Source of the DNA: Pseudomonas maumuensis
GTDB lineage: Bacteria > Pseudomonadota > Gammaproteobacteria > Pseudomonadales > Pseudomonadaceae
Length of the DNA stretch: 64,000 bases
Reading direction: 5' to 3'
NCBI RefSeq assembly: GCF_019139675.1
Contig: NZ_CP077077.1
Location: forward strand, 2,418,001-2,482,000
Positions within the stretch are counted from its first letter, which is position 1. Each line of letters begins with the position of its first letter. Under the pieces are notes generated by a model. That model saw nothing but the letters and a program-made list of their open reading frames with translations. It ran no database searches and was not told the origin of the DNA. A program made the translations under genes and the position numbers. This document shows positions 24,832 to 36,683 of the stretch, piece by piece.

Positions 24832-25277
24832 GCCGCGTGCTCGCGCAGCTGTTCGCTGAAATAGCCCAGGGCCATGCGGTAGCCCTGGCTGCCAAGGCCG
24901 CAGATCACCCCCACGGCGATGCTGGAGACGAACGACAGGTGGCGGAACGGCTCGCGCTTATGCACGTTGGACAGATGCACCTCGATCACCGGCAGCTCGC
25001 AGGCCACCAGGGCATCGCGGATGGCCACCGAGGTGTGGGTCCAGGCGGCGGGGTTGATCACGATGCCGTGGCTGCGGCCACGGGCGGCGTGAATCCAGTC
25101 GAGCAGCTCGCCTTCGTGGTTGGTCTGGCGGAATTCCAGCTCCAGGCCCAGCTCGCGGGCGCTGCTGGCGCACAGACTGGCCAGGTCGGCGAGGGTTTCA
25201 TGGCCGTACTGGGCGGGTTCGCGAGTGCCCAGCAGGTTGAGGTTGGGGCCGTTGAGCACGAGGATTCGGGGTGTCAT
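24828..25277 (-). CDS. aroQ: type II 3-dehydroquinate dehydratase
   Basis: Dodecameric enzyme of 149 residues, the normal length, converting 3-dehydroquinate to 3-dehydroshikimate. Family blocks are clear: [16 protein letters not shown] with the catalytic tyrosine (Y24), [10 protein letters not shown], and [17 protein letters not shown] with the catalytic histidine. Its operon partner is the aroE-like gene and the gene lies in the quinate/shikimate cluster, so this is likely the catabolic copy. The leader carries AACAACAA at 25291-25298 and the quiC1/aroQ box at 25310-25335. Confidence 0.94.
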   Translation of the reverse strand: MTPRILVLNGPNLNLLGTREPAQYGHETLADLASLCASSARELGLELEFRQTNHEGELLDWIHAARGRSHGIVINPAAWTHTSVAIRDALVACELPVIEVHLSNVHKREPFRHLSFVSSIAVGVICGLGSQGYRMALGYFSEQLREHAA

Positions 25278-25290
25278 GGCGGGTTTCGCT

Positions 25291-25298
25291 TTGTTGTT
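25291..25298 (-). promoter_or_regulatory. AAnAAnAA (Hfq/Crc) motif before aroQ
   Basis: AACAACAA on the minus strand, 13 bp upstream of the aroQ ATG. Confidence 0.45.
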
Positions 25299-25309
25299 TT
25301 TGAATAGCT

Positions 25310-25335
25310 CGATATTTGTACTATCTGGTTAGTTT
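25310..25335 (-). promoter_or_regulatory. control box shared with quiC1 (aroQ copy)
   Basis: On the minus strand AAACTAAC-N6-GTACAAA-N2-TCG, the same layout as 21152-21177. A TTGACC just upstream could be its -35 region. It sits 33 bp before the aroQ start. Confidence 0.5.
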
Positions 25336-25404
25336 GGTCAAATGCTGGAGGGTTGAAAACGGGCGATTATCGGACCGTCGATGTTGGTTATTTTGCGCAT
25401 TTTT

Positions 25405-25460
25405 GCAGTGCCTATGAGACCGAGCGCCGCGTGGGCGGCGCTCGATCTCAAATGCACTGC
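25405..25460. repeat. palindromic repeat in the aroQ-mqo promoter region
   Basis: Three stacked stems: GCAGTGC/GCACTGC, GAGA/TCTC and CGAGCGCCGC/GCGGCGCTCG around a GTGG loop. The core word recurs with one mismatch at about 36320-36342, so this is a dispersed extragenic palindrome. It lies upstream of mqo and could fold in its leader if transcription starts before it. Confidence 0.6.
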
Positions 25461-25574
25461 AGCTCTCTCGTCGATCCCGACAAAGGCAATAAAAAACCCA
25501 GCAATCATGCCCGAGCAAAACACTCGGCTAAGCTTGTCCCCCAGGCGCACGGAATGACCAATACGGGAGAGCAC

Positions 25575-27149
25575 ATGAACATCCAAAAAACGCCCAGATG
25601 GGCATTGGCGGCCCTCACCCTGGCCCTGGGGCTGCATGCCCAGGCCGCCGACAGCAAGCGCGTCGATGTGCTGCTGGTGGGCGGCGGCATCATGAGTTCC
25701 ACCCTGGCGGTGTGGCTCAACGAGCTGGAGCCGGGCTGGTCGATGCAGATGGTCGAGCGCCTGGACAAGGTGGCCGAGGAAAGCTCCAACGGCTGGAACA
25801 ACGCCGGTACCGGCCACTCGGCGCTGGCCGAGCTCAACTACACGCCGGAGAAGGACGGCAAGATCGACATCAGCAAGGCGGTGGAGATCAACGAGTCGTT
25901 CCAGATCACCCGTCAGTTCCTCGCCTGGCAGGTCAAGCAGGGCGTGCTGAAGAACCCGCGTTCGTTCATCAACACCACCCCGCACATGAGTTTCGTCTGG
26001 GGCGACGACAATATCCGCTTCCTCAAGAAGCGCTACGAGGCGTTGCAGGCCAGCCCGCTGTTCAAGCCGATGCAGTATTCCGAGGACCACGCGCAGATCG
26101 CCAAGTGGGTGCCGCTGATGATGCAAGGGCGCGACCCCAACCAGAAGCTCGCCGTCACCTGGACGCCGATCGGCACCGATGTCAATTTCGGCGAGATCAC
26201 CCGCCAGTATGTGGGCTACCTGCAGACTCGGCCGAACTTCGACCTCAAACTGTCCAGCGAGGTGCAGGACATCACCCGCAACGACGACGGCAGCTGGCAC
26301 GTCGAGTACAAGAACCTCAAGGATGGCGGCACCGCGACCACCGACGCCAAGTTCCTGTTCATCGGCGCCGGCGGCGCCGCGCTGCACCTGCTGCAGAAGT
26401 CGGGCATCGACGAGGCCAAGGACTACGCCGGCTTCCCGGTGGGTGGCTCGTTCCTGGTCACCGACAACCCGGCCATCGCCCAGCGCCACATGGCCAAGGC
26501 CTACGGCATCGCCGCCACCGGCGCGCCGCCCATGTCGGTGCCGCACCTGGACACCCGGGTGCTCGACGGCAAGCGCATGATCCTGTTCGGGCCGTTCGCC
26601 ACCTTCTCCACCAAATTCCTCAAGGAAGGTTCGCTGCTCGACCTGTTCGCCAGCATGTCGCTGCACAACACCTGGCCGATGGTGCGGGTCGGGGTGCGCG
26701 AGTTCGACCTGGTGCAATACCTGATCGGCCAGTTGATGCAGTCCGACGACGACCGCTTCGCCGCCTTGCAGACCTACTTCCCCGAGGCGAAGAAGGAAGA
26801 CTGGCGCCTGTGGCAGGCCGGGCAACGGGTGCAGATCATCAAGAAGGACGACAATCTGGGCGGGGTGCTGAAGCTGGGCACCGAGGTGGTCACCGCCAAG
26901 GACGGCAGCATCGCCGGGTTGCTCGGCGCCTCGCCGGGCGCCTCGACCGCGCCGCCGATCATGCTCGATCTGCTGAACAAGGTGTTCAAGGACAAGGTGG
27001 CCACGCCTGAGTGGCAGGCGAAGATCAAGCAGATCATCCCGTCCTACGGCATCCGCCTGAACGAGCACCCGGACAAGGTTCAGGAGGAGTGGGCCTATAC
27101 CAGCGAGCTGCTGCAACTGGCACCGCCCAGCGAGGTTGGCGCGCCCTGA
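25575..27149 (+). CDS. mqo: malate:quinone oxidoreductase
   Basis: FAD enzyme of 524 residues that oxidises malate to oxaloacetate and passes electrons to quinone at the inner membrane. The FAD-binding start [19 protein letters not shown] is at about 24-42, followed by [20 protein letters not shown], a hallmark block. The N-terminus is unusual: residues 1-21 look like a cleavable signal peptide ([18 protein letters not shown]). The ATG at 25575 has GGGAGAG before it; an ATG 21 bases upstream is also in frame but lacks an SD. Putida strains carry several mqo paralogues. Confidence 0.92.
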   Translation: MNIQKTPRWALAALTLALGLHAQAADSKRVDVLLVGGGIMSSTLAVWLNELEPGWSMQMVERLDKVAEESSNGWNNAGTGHSALAELNYTPEKDGKIDISKAVEINESFQITRQFLAWQVKQGVLKNPRSFINTTPHMSFVWGDDNIRFLKKRYEALQASPLFKPMQYSEDHAQIAKWVPLMMQGRDPNQKLAVTWTPIGTDVNFGEITRQYVGYLQTRPNFDLKLSSEVQDITRNDDGSWHVEYKNLKDGGTATTDAKFLFIGAGGAALHLLQKSGIDEAKDYAGFPVGGSFLVTDNPAIAQRHMAKAYGIAATGAPPMSVPHLDTRVLDGKRMILFGPFATFSTKFLKEGSLLDLFASMSLHNTWPMVRVGVREFDLVQYLIGQLMQSDDDRFAALQTYFPEAKKEDWRLWQAGQRVQIIKKDDNLGGVLKLGTEVVTAKDGSIAGLLGASPGASTAPPIMLDLLNKVFKDKVATPEWQAKIKQIIPSYGIRLNEHPDKVQEEWAYTSELLQLAPPSEVGAP

Positions 27150-27181
27150 AACAATGCCCGCTGGCAAAGGGGCCTAGGTAG

Positions 27182-27201
27182 GTAACGCAAGACAGCGTTA
27201 C
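27182..27201. terminator. hairpin between mqo and the beta-propeller gene
   Basis: GTAACGC pairs with GCGTTAC around AAGACA, between two converging genes. No long T-run. Confidence 0.45.
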
Positions 27202-27222
27202 ACCTCGGCCCGAAGGGTGGAT

Positions 27223-29972
<2,750 letters not shown>

Positions 29973-30002
29973 GCTTGTCTAGCGCGGCGCTGTCACATTA
30001 CC

Positions 30003-30074
30003 TGCCCCGGGTAACGCCGGGGCACTGACCCGCATCAACGCTCCCTCGATCATGCGCCCCTGTAATAGGGGCGC
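30003..30074 (+). terminator. tandem hairpins after the sotB-like gene
   Basis: First TGCCCCGG/CCGGGGCA (30003-30024), then GCGCCCCT/AGGGGCGC around GTAAT (30054-30074), followed by TTGTGT. Together a probable terminator that separates sotB from the efflux operon. Confidence 0.55.
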
Positions 30075-30164
30075 TTGTGTATCGGCAAGGCTGCCTCTAA
30101 TATCCAAGCGTTTTCTTGTGTAATTGCCTGGCGTCCCGCCCAGGCCATCAATACGGACGTTGAT

Positions 30165-30650
30165 ATGGATTTGCACACCTCCCTGTGGCTGTTCCAGGCC
30201 ATCCAGGCCGTGGGCCTGGCGTTGTGGCTGAGCATCGCGGTATTGAACAACCTGCAGGCTTTCGCCAGCTCCGTCGGCGCCATTGGCGCCACCTTGGCCA
30301 TGGCGCCACTGCGCCAGCCGCCGGCCATCGAATTCCCCTTGCTGCGCAGGGCCTGTCATTCGGCGGCGCTGGCCCGCGCCGCGCTGCTGGTGATCCTGCT
30401 GCTGCAGATCGTCGCCAGCTTGGCGGCCTGGGTCGGCACCTATGGGCTGATCGTCGTGCAGGACCCGCTCATGGCACGGACCTGGTTGAACCTGGCGCTT
30501 GGCGCCTTCCTCGCCTTCACCTTTGCCATGCTGCTTGGGGGCCTGTGGTTCGGCTACTGGATCCGCCAGGAGGGCCTGCAGCTCACCCACCTGGTGCTGG
30601 TGCTGTGGGCGACCCTGGCGTTCTTCCTGTTCAACCTGGATTGGGCCTGA
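30165..30650 (+). CDS. DUF2165-like small membrane protein, first gene of the RND operon
   Basis: Protein of 161 residues with four hydrophobic segments (about 7-28, 65-90, 105-130, 138-158). The LNNL block after the first segment and the WIRQEGLQLTHLVL block near the end resemble DUF2165. It precedes the efflux genes by 14 bp. In P. aeruginosa the similar mexGHI-opmD operon also begins with a small membrane protein, MexG, but that is of the DoxX type, so this looks like a different protein in the same position. Function unknown; an accessory role in efflux is an inference. Confidence 0.6.
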   Translation: MDLHTSLWLFQAIQAVGLALWLSIAVLNNLQAFASSVGAIGATLAMAPLRQPPAIEFPLLRRACHSAALARAALLVILLLQIVASLAAWVGTYGLIVVQDPLMARTWLNLALGAFLAFTFAMLLGGLWFGYWIRQEGLQLTHLVLVLWATLAFFLFNLDWA

Positions 30651-30664
30651 GGCGAGGACGCGCG

Positions 30665-31759
30665 ATGAATAGCAAGACGATAGTTGGCAGTGCGCTGGTG
30701 CTGGCCCTGGTCACCGCCGGTGGCCTGGCCTGGCGCCACGCCGGGCAGGCCCAGGCCACGGCAGCCGCGCCGCGGCATCTGGTCAAGGTAGCCCTGGCCA
30801 CGGTACAGAAAGCACCGCAGAAACGCGCCTTCGCCGGCGTCGGCGAGCTGGAGGCGGTGCATCAGGTGCTGGTGTCGGCCGAGATCGGCGGGCGGGTCAC
30901 GGCGATCAACTTCAGCTCCGGCCAGCAGGTGCGCAAGGGCGATGTGCTGGTCACCCTCAACGATGCCCCGGAACAGGCCGAGCGCCTGCGTCTGAAGGCC
31001 CAGCTGGACAATGCGCGGACCAACCACCGGCGGGTCAAGGACCTGCTGCGCGAGAACGCCGCCACCCAGGAACAGCTGGACAACGCCCTGGCGGCCCGCG
31101 ACATGGCCCAGGGCGAACTGGCCCGCACCGAAGCGGTGATCGCCCAGAAGGCGGTGCGGGCGCCGTTCGACGGGCGCCTGGGTATCCGCCGGGTGAACCA
31201 GGGCCAGTACCTCAATGTCGGCGACCCGGTGGTCAGCCTGATCGACACCCGCAGCCTGTACGTCAACTTCTCCCTTGAGGAACAGCTCAGCGCCCAGCTG
31301 CGCACCGGCCAGGCGGTCGAGGTGCGGTTGGATGCCTTCCCCGATACGGCCTTCACCGCGCATATCACTGCCATCGACCCCTTGATCGGCCGTTCGCGCA
31401 CGGTGCAGGTGCAGGCCACCCTGGCCAAGCCCGATGCGCGCCTGTCGGCCGGCATGTACGCCAGCGTACAGGTAGCCAGCCCCGATGACGGCCAGGTGCT
31501 GACCGTGCCGGAAACCGCCGTGGCCTACACCGCCTACGGCGATACGGTGTTCGTCGCCCGCCACGATGCCGCCGTCGATGCCCTGGTGGTGCAGCGCGTG
31601 GCGGTGCGTACCGGTGAACGCCAGGCCGGTCGGGTAGTGATCGAGCAGGGCCTGCGCGAGGACGACCAGGTAGTGGTGTCCGGGCAGTTGCGCCTGAGCG
31701 ACGGCGCCGCCGTGCAAGCCACCGAAGACACCCTGCAGGCCCCGGCCAGCGGCGCCTGA
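30665..31759 (+). CDS. RND efflux periplasmic adaptor (membrane fusion protein)
   Basis: Protein of 364 residues with an N-terminal membrane anchor or signal (about 6-24; there is no lipobox cysteine). The lipoyl half-motif EIGGRVTAINFSSGQQVRKGDVL is near 75-98, followed by a coiled-coil hairpin (about 100-160) and the second lipoyl half APFDGRLGIRRVNQGQYL. It links the pump to the outer-membrane channel. It is 18 bp upstream of the pump gene. The set is MexHI-like. Confidence 0.88.
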   Translation: MNSKTIVGSALVLALVTAGGLAWRHAGQAQATAAAPRHLVKVALATVQKAPQKRAFAGVGELEAVHQVLVSAEIGGRVTAINFSSGQQVRKGDVLVTLNDAPEQAERLRLKAQLDNARTNHRRVKDLLRENAATQEQLDNALAARDMAQGELARTEAVIAQKAVRAPFDGRLGIRRVNQGQYLNVGDPVVSLIDTRSLYVNFSLEEQLSAQLRTGQAVEVRLDAFPDTAFTAHITAIDPLIGRSRTVQVQATLAKPDARLSAGMYASVQVASPDDGQVLTVPETAVAYTAYGDTVFVARHDAAVDALVVQRVAVRTGERQAGRVVIEQGLREDDQVVVSGQLRLSDGAAVQATEDTLQAPASGA

Positions 31760-31777
31760 CCCCAGCGAGAAAACGCC

Positions 31778-34700
31778 ATGACATTCACCGACCTGTTCGT
31801 GCGCCGGCCTGTGCTGGCGCTGGTGGTCAGCACCTTGATCCTGCTGCTGGGGCTGTTGTCGCTGCTGCAGTTGCCGATCCGCCAGTACCCCTTGCTGGAA
31901 AGCTCGACCATCACCGTGACCACCGAATACCCCGGCGCTCCCGCCGAGCTGATGCAGGGCTTCGTCACCCAGCCGATCGCCCAGGCGGTGTCGTCGGTGG
32001 AGGGCATCGACTACCTGTCGTCCTCGTCGGTGCAGGGCCGTAGCCTGGTGACCGTGCGCATGGAACTGAACCGCGACTCGACCCAGGCCCTCACCGAGGT
32101 GATGGCCAAGGTCAACCAGGTGCGCTTCCGCCTGCCGGAGCGGGCCTACGATCCGGTTATCGAGCGCTCGGCGGGCGAGTCCACGGCAGTCGCCTACATC
32201 GGCTTCGCCAGCGCGAGCCTGCCGATCCCGGCCATGACCGATTACCTCACCCGGGTGGTCGAGCCGTTGCTCAGCACCATCGAGGGCGTGGCCAAGGTCC
32301 AGGTGTTCGGCGGCCAGACCCTGTCCATGCGCCTGTGGATCGACCCGGCGCGCCTGGCCGCCCGGGGCCTGACCGCGGCCGATGTGGCCGAGGCGGTGCG
32401 CCGTAACAACTACCAGGCGGCGCCGGGCAAGGTGAAGGGCCAGTACGTGATCGCCAACATCCGCGTCGACACCGACCTGACCTCGGTCGGCGATTTCCGC
32501 GAGCTGGTGATCCGCAACGACGGCAACGGCCTGGTGCGCATCCGCGACATCGGTACTGTCGAGCTGGGCGCGGCCTCGGCTGAGACCAGCGCCAGCATGG
32601 ACGGCGTGCCGGCGGTACACCTGGGGCTGTTCGCCACGCCGGGTGGCAACCCGTTGGTGATCGTCGACGGCATCCGCCAGTTGCTACCGCAGATTCGCCA
32701 GACCCTGCCGCCGGACGTCAAGGCGGAGCTGGCCTTCGAGACAGCGCGCTTCATCCAGGCCTCCATCGACGAGGTCACCAAGACCTTGCTCGAGGCCCTG
32801 GCAATCGTCGTGGTGGTGATCTACCTGTGCCTGGGCTCGTTGCGCACGGTGCTGATCCCGGTGGTGACCATTCCGCTGTCGATGCTCGGCGCCGCGGCGC
32901 TGATGCTGGCGTTCGGCTTCAGCGTCAACCTGCTCACTTTGCTGGCCATGGTGCTGGCGGTGGGGTTGGTGGTGGACGACGCCATCGTCGTGGTGGAGAA
33001 CGTCCACCGCCATATCGAGGAGGGGCGCACGCCGGTGGCGGCGGCGTTGATCGGCGCCCGCGAGGTGGCCGGGCCGGTGATCGCCATGACCATCACCCTG
33101 GCGGCGGTGTACGCGCCGATCGGCATGATGGGCGGTTTGACCGGCGCGCTGTTCCGCGAGTTCGCCCTGACCCTGGCCGGAGCGGTGGTAGTTTCCGGCG
33201 TGGTGGCCCTGACCCTGTCGCCGGTGATGAGCTCGTTCCTTCTCGACGCCCGCCAGTCCGAGGGGCGCATGGCCCATGCGGCCAACCGTTTCTTCGACTG
33301 GCTGGCCGAACGCTACGCCCATGTGCTGGGCTTCTCGTTGAAACACCGCTGGATCAGCGTCGGTTTCGCCTTGCTGGTGCTGGTCAGCCTGCCGCTACTG
33401 TACGCCTTGCCGCAGCGCGAGCTGGCGCCGACCGAGGATCAGGCCGGGCTGCTCACTGCGATCAAGGCGCCACAGCACGCCAACCTGGCCTATGTGGAAC
33501 GCTTCGCCGACAAGCTCGACGCGGTCTACCGGACCCTGCCGGAAACCGTCAGCACCTGGATCATCAACGGTAGCGACGGCATCGCCTCGGGTATCGGCGG
33601 CATCAACCTGCAACCGTGGGGCGAGCGCGAACGCAATGCCTCGCAGATCCAGCTCGACCTGCAGGCGGCGGTGAACGATGTCGAGGGCACCAGCATCTTC
33701 GCCTTCCAGCTGCCGGCGCTGCCGGGCTCCACCGGCGGCCTGCCGGTGCAGATGGTGTTGCGCAGCTCGCAGGACTACCGGGTGCTGTTCGACACGATGG
33801 AGCAGGTCAAGGCCAAGGCGCGGCAGAGCGGTCTGTTCGCCGTGGTCGACAGCGACCTGGACTACAACAACCCGGTGGTGCAGGTGCGCGTCGACCGGGC
33901 CAAGGCCAACAGCATGGGTATCCGCATGCAGGACATCGGCGAGTCGCTGGCGGTGCTGGTGGGCGAGAACTACCTCAACCGTTTCGGCCTGGATGGCCGC
34001 TCCTACGATGTGATCGCGCAGAGCCCGCGTGACCAGCGCCTGACCCCGCAGGCCCTGACCCGACAGTACGTGCGCAGCGAGGAGGGCAGGCTGGTGCCGC
34101 TGTCCACGGTGGTGCAGGTCAGCGAGCAGGTCGAGCCCAACCGCCTGACCCAGTTCAACCAGCAGAACGCCGCGACCTTCCAGGGTATTCCGGCGGCTGG
34201 CGTCACCTTGGGCGACACCGTGGCCTTCCTCGAGCAGGTCGCCGCCGAATTGCCAGCGGGCTTCAGCATCGACTGGCAGTCCGACGCGCGCCAGTACCAG
34301 CAGGAAGGCAATGCCCTGATGCTGGCCTTCCTCGCCGCTGTGGTGGTGATCTACCTGGTGCTGGCGGCGCAGTACGAGAGCCTGGTCGATCCGCTGATCA
34401 TCCTGATCACCGTGCCGCTGTCGATCAGTGGCGCGCTGCTGCCGCTGGCGCTGGGGGTGGCCACGGTGAACATCTACACGCAGATCGGCCTGGTGACGCT
34501 GATCGGCCTGATCAGCAAGCACGGCATCCTCATGGTCGAGTTCGCCAATACCTTGCAGGCCGAGCAGCACCTGGACCGGCGCACGGCCATCGGCAAGGCG
34601 GCGCAGATCCGCCTGCGGCCGATCCTGATGACCACGGCGGCCATGGTGGTGGGCCTGATCCCACTGCTGTTCGCCTCCGGCGCCGGCGCCGCCAGCCGCT

Positions 34701-34861
34701 TCGGGCTCGGCGTGGTGATCGTCACCGGGATGCTGGTCGGCACCTTGTTCACCCTGTTCGTGCTGCCGACCATCTACAGCCTGATGGCCCGTGACCATGC
34801 CAGCACGGCGCGTTCGGCGCGGGCCCGCTCGTTGGCCGAAACCCTGGAGAGCCAGCCATGA
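31778..34861 (+). CDS. RND multidrug efflux pump (HAE1 family, MexI-like)
   Basis: Inner-membrane proton antiporter of 1027 residues with 12 transmembrane segments and two large periplasmic loops. The N-terminus MTFTDLFVRRPVLALVVSTL and the block EYPGAPAELMQGFVTQPIAQAVSSVEGIDYLSS agree with P. aeruginosa MexI as I remember it. The proton-relay acidic pair is in VGLVVDDAIVVVENV on TM4. The last four bases overlap the start of the channel gene (ATGA). MexI exports phenazine-type redox compounds and other toxic molecules; the substrate here is unknown. Confidence 0.9.
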   Translation: MTFTDLFVRRPVLALVVSTLILLLGLLSLLQLPIRQYPLLESSTITVTTEYPGAPAELMQGFVTQPIAQAVSSVEGIDYLSSSSVQGRSLVTVRMELNRDSTQALTEVMAKVNQVRFRLPERAYDPVIERSAGESTAVAYIGFASASLPIPAMTDYLTRVVEPLLSTIEGVAKVQVFGGQTLSMRLWIDPARLAARGLTAADVAEAVRRNNYQAAPGKVKGQYVIANIRVDTDLTSVGDFRELVIRNDGNGLVRIRDIGTVELGAASAETSASMDGVPAVHLGLFATPGGNPLVIVDGIRQLLPQIRQTLPPDVKAELAFETARFIQASIDEVTKTLLEALAIVVVVIYLCLGSLRTVLIPVVTIPLSMLGAAALMLAFGFSVNLLTLLAMVLAVGLVVDDAIVVVENVHRHIEEGRTPVAAALIGAREVAGPVIAMTITLAAVYAPIGMMGGLTGALFREFALTLAGAVVVSGVVALTLSPVMSSFLLDARQSEGRMAHAANRFFDWLAERYAHVLGFSLKHRWISVGFALLVLVSLPLLYALPQRELAPTEDQAGLLTAIKAPQHANLAYVERFADKLDAVYRTLPETVSTWIINGSDGIASGIGGINLQPWGERERNASQIQLDLQAAVNDVEGTSIFAFQLPALPGSTGGLPVQMVLRSSQDYRVLFDTMEQVKAKARQSGLFAVVDSDLDYNNPVVQVRVDRAKANSMGIRMQDIGESLAVLVGENYLNRFGLDGRSYDVIAQSPRDQRLTPQALTRQYVRSEEGRLVPLSTVVQVSEQVEPNRLTQFNQQNAATFQGIPAAGVTLGDTVAFLEQVAAELPAGFSIDWQSDARQYQQEGNALMLAFLAAVVVIYLVLAAQYESLVDPLIILITVPLSISGALLPLALGVATVNIYTQIGLVTLIGLISKHGILMVEFANTLQAEQHLDRRTAIGKAAQIRLRPILMTTAAMVVGLIPLLFASGAGAASRFGLGVVIVTGMLVGTLFTLFVLPTIYSLMARDHASTARSARARSLAETLESQP

Positions 34862-36252
34862 AGCCGGTATTTGTCGTATCCCTGATGGCCCTGGCCTTGA
34901 CTGCATGCAGCGTCGGCCCCGACTACCGCAAGCCCGAGGCACCTGCCAGTGGCCTGCACAGTCCGCAGCGCGCCGCCTTCGCCGCCCGTGGCGAGATGCC
35001 GGAGCAGTGGTGGCGGTTCTTCGACGATCCGCAACTGGTGCGCCTGGTCGACCAGGCCCTGGCCAACAACCACGATATCCGCCAGGCCCATGCCAACCTG
35101 CTGGCGGCGCGGGCGTTGTTCGACGACCGCAGCCTCGACCGCTACCCCTGGGTCACCGCCCGCGCCGGCTACAACCAGAGCCTGGAGCAGCAGCAACCGG
35201 CCGATGGCAGCGACCCGCGACGCATGCGCACCGAGCAGTACCGCGCCGGATTCGACGTGCAGTGGGAGATCGACCTGTTCGGCCGCCTGCAGCGCCTGAC
35301 CGATGCCGCCGAGGCGCGTGCCGACGCGGCGGCGGCGGACCTGCGCCAGGTGCGCTTGAGCATCGCCGCCGAAGTGGCGCGCAACTACTACCTCAAGCTC
35401 GGCCTCAAGCGCAGCCTCGTCGTGGCCGAGGACCAGGTCGAGGCCTGGCGCGAGACCCTGCAACTGACCAGCGCCCAGGTGCGTGCCGGCAGTGGCCAGT
35501 ACGAGGATCAGCAGAACGCCCATGCCAACCTGCTGCTCAGCGAGGCGGCGGTGCCGCCGCTGCAGGCGGCCATCGAGCAGGCCAGCTATCGCCTCGATGT
35601 GTTGACCGGGCAGGTGCCGGGCAGCCTGGAGCAGGGCGCCGCGCCGTTCCTGCCGCCGTTGGCGCGCCAGTTGCCGCTGGGCGACGTCGACGCGCTGATT
35701 GGCCAGCGACCTGATGTGGTCAGTGCCGAGCGGGAGCTGGCGGCCAGCACCGAGGATGTCGGCGCGGCCACCGCCGAGCTGTACCCGCGCCTGGACCTGG
35801 GCGGCTTCATTGGTTTCTTCGCCTTGCGCAGCGGTGACCTGGGCAGCGCGGCCCGCGCTTATGAGCTGGCGCCGATGGTCACCTGGCCGGCCCTGCGCCT
35901 GGGCAATGCCCGCGCCCGCCTGCGGGTGCGCGAGGCGCTGGCCGAGGGCAGCCAGGCGCGCTACCAGCAGGCGGTGCTGCTGGCCCGCGAGGAAGTGGAG
36001 AACGCCGTCACGCAACTGGTGCGCAACCAGGCGCGGCTGCAAAGCCTGGTGGCCTCCGCCGGGCATGGCAGCGAGGCCATCGACATCGCCAACAAGCGCT
36101 ATCGGCGCGGGGCCGGCACCTACCTGGCGGTGCTCGAGAACCAGCGCGCGCTGTTCTCGATCAAGCGCGAGGTGGCGGAGGCGGAGACGGCCTCGTACCT
36201 GGATGCGATTGCGCTGTACAAGGCCTTGGGCTGGGGGAGTGAATCCCAGTAG
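34858..36252 (+). CDS. outer-membrane efflux lipoprotein (NodT/OprM family)
   Basis: Protein of 464 residues. The lipobox LTAC at residues 14-17 followed by SVGPDYRKP is the standard start of these channels. Two outer membrane efflux repeats (about 60-250 and 265-450) form the trimeric barrel and periplasmic tunnel. The stretch QWWRFFDDPQLVRLVDQAL is diagnostic. Translationally coupled to the pump gene by a 4-bp overlap, so it completes a tripartite pump. Confidence 0.92.
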   Translation: MKPVFVVSLMALALTACSVGPDYRKPEAPASGLHSPQRAAFAARGEMPEQWWRFFDDPQLVRLVDQALANNHDIRQAHANLLAARALFDDRSLDRYPWVTARAGYNQSLEQQQPADGSDPRRMRTEQYRAGFDVQWEIDLFGRLQRLTDAAEARADAAAADLRQVRLSIAAEVARNYYLKLGLKRSLVVAEDQVEAWRETLQLTSAQVRAGSGQYEDQQNAHANLLLSEAAVPPLQAAIEQASYRLDVLTGQVPGSLEQGAAPFLPPLARQLPLGDVDALIGQRPDVVSAERELAASTEDVGAATAELYPRLDLGGFIGFFALRSGDLGSAARAYELAPMVTWPALRLGNARARLRVREALAEGSQARYQQAVLLAREEVENAVTQLVRNQARLQSLVASAGHGSEAIDIANKRYRRGAGTYLAVLENQRALFSIKREVAEAETASYLDAIALYKALGWGSESQ

Positions 36253-36293
36253 CAGCAGACGATATCCTGTCGTGCAAACAAGCCTGGCAAACG

Positions 36294-36342
36294 TAGGAGC
36301 GGATTCATCCGCGATGCGCCGCGCGGGCGGCGCTCGATCTTG
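36294..36342. repeat. extragenic palindromic repeat after the efflux operon
   Basis: GGAGCGGATTCATCCGCGA is followed by GCGCCGC...GCGGCGC and CTCGATCTT. The second half shares about 22 bp, one mismatch, with 25424-25446. Common REP-type element. Confidence 0.55.
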
Positions 36343-36373
36343 AGCGCGCCGCAATGCTATCGTCGAGCGCCCC

Positions 36374-36397
36374 TAATTTTCCCGGCGCTCTTTTCGT
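36374..36397 (+). promoter_or_regulatory. PvdS-like iron-starvation promoter
   Basis: TAATT, 16 bases, then CGT. The PvdS iron-starvation box is TAAAT-N16-CGT, so there is one mismatch and the exact spacing. It lies 61 bp before the mbtH-like ATG. Confidence 0.5.
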
Positions 36398-36457
36398 TTT
36401 CATGGAAGCCGCCCTGCGCCCGGCGCGTTCGGCCCTCATCATTCAAGGAGACAGGCA

Positions 36458-36679
36458 ATGACTTCCGTTTTCGACCGCGACGATATCCAGTTCCAGGTAG
36501 TGGTCAACCACGAAGAGCAGTATTCCATCTGGCCCGACTACAAGGCGATCCCCAATGGCTGGCGTGCGGTGGGCAAGAGCGGCCTGAAGAAGGACTGCCT
36601 GGCCTACATCGACGAAGTGTGGACCGACATGCGCCCTCTGAGCCTGCGCGAAAAAATGGCCGAAGCCGCGGCGCAGTAA
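36458..36679 (+). CDS. MbtH-like protein
   Basis: Small cytoplasmic protein of 73 residues that binds adenylation domains of non-ribosomal peptide synthetases and is needed for their activity. The family signature is complete: [20 protein letters not shown], then [15 protein letters not shown], with the invariant tryptophans. SD AAGGAG precedes the ATG. A type II thioesterase gene starts 4 bp downstream. No NRPS gene is in the window, so it probably serves one elsewhere, such as the pyoverdine synthetases. Confidence 0.92.
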   Translation: MTSVFDRDDIQFQVVVNHEEQYSIWPDYKAIPNGWRAVGKSGLKKDCLAYIDEVWTDMRPLSLREKMAEAAAQ

Positions 36680-36683
36680 GGCG

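Noticed and set aside
25487..25494. AAnAAnAA-like stretch upstream of mqo
   Set aside because: It is about 80 bp from the start codon within a simple A-run, so it is weak as a Hfq/Crc motif.
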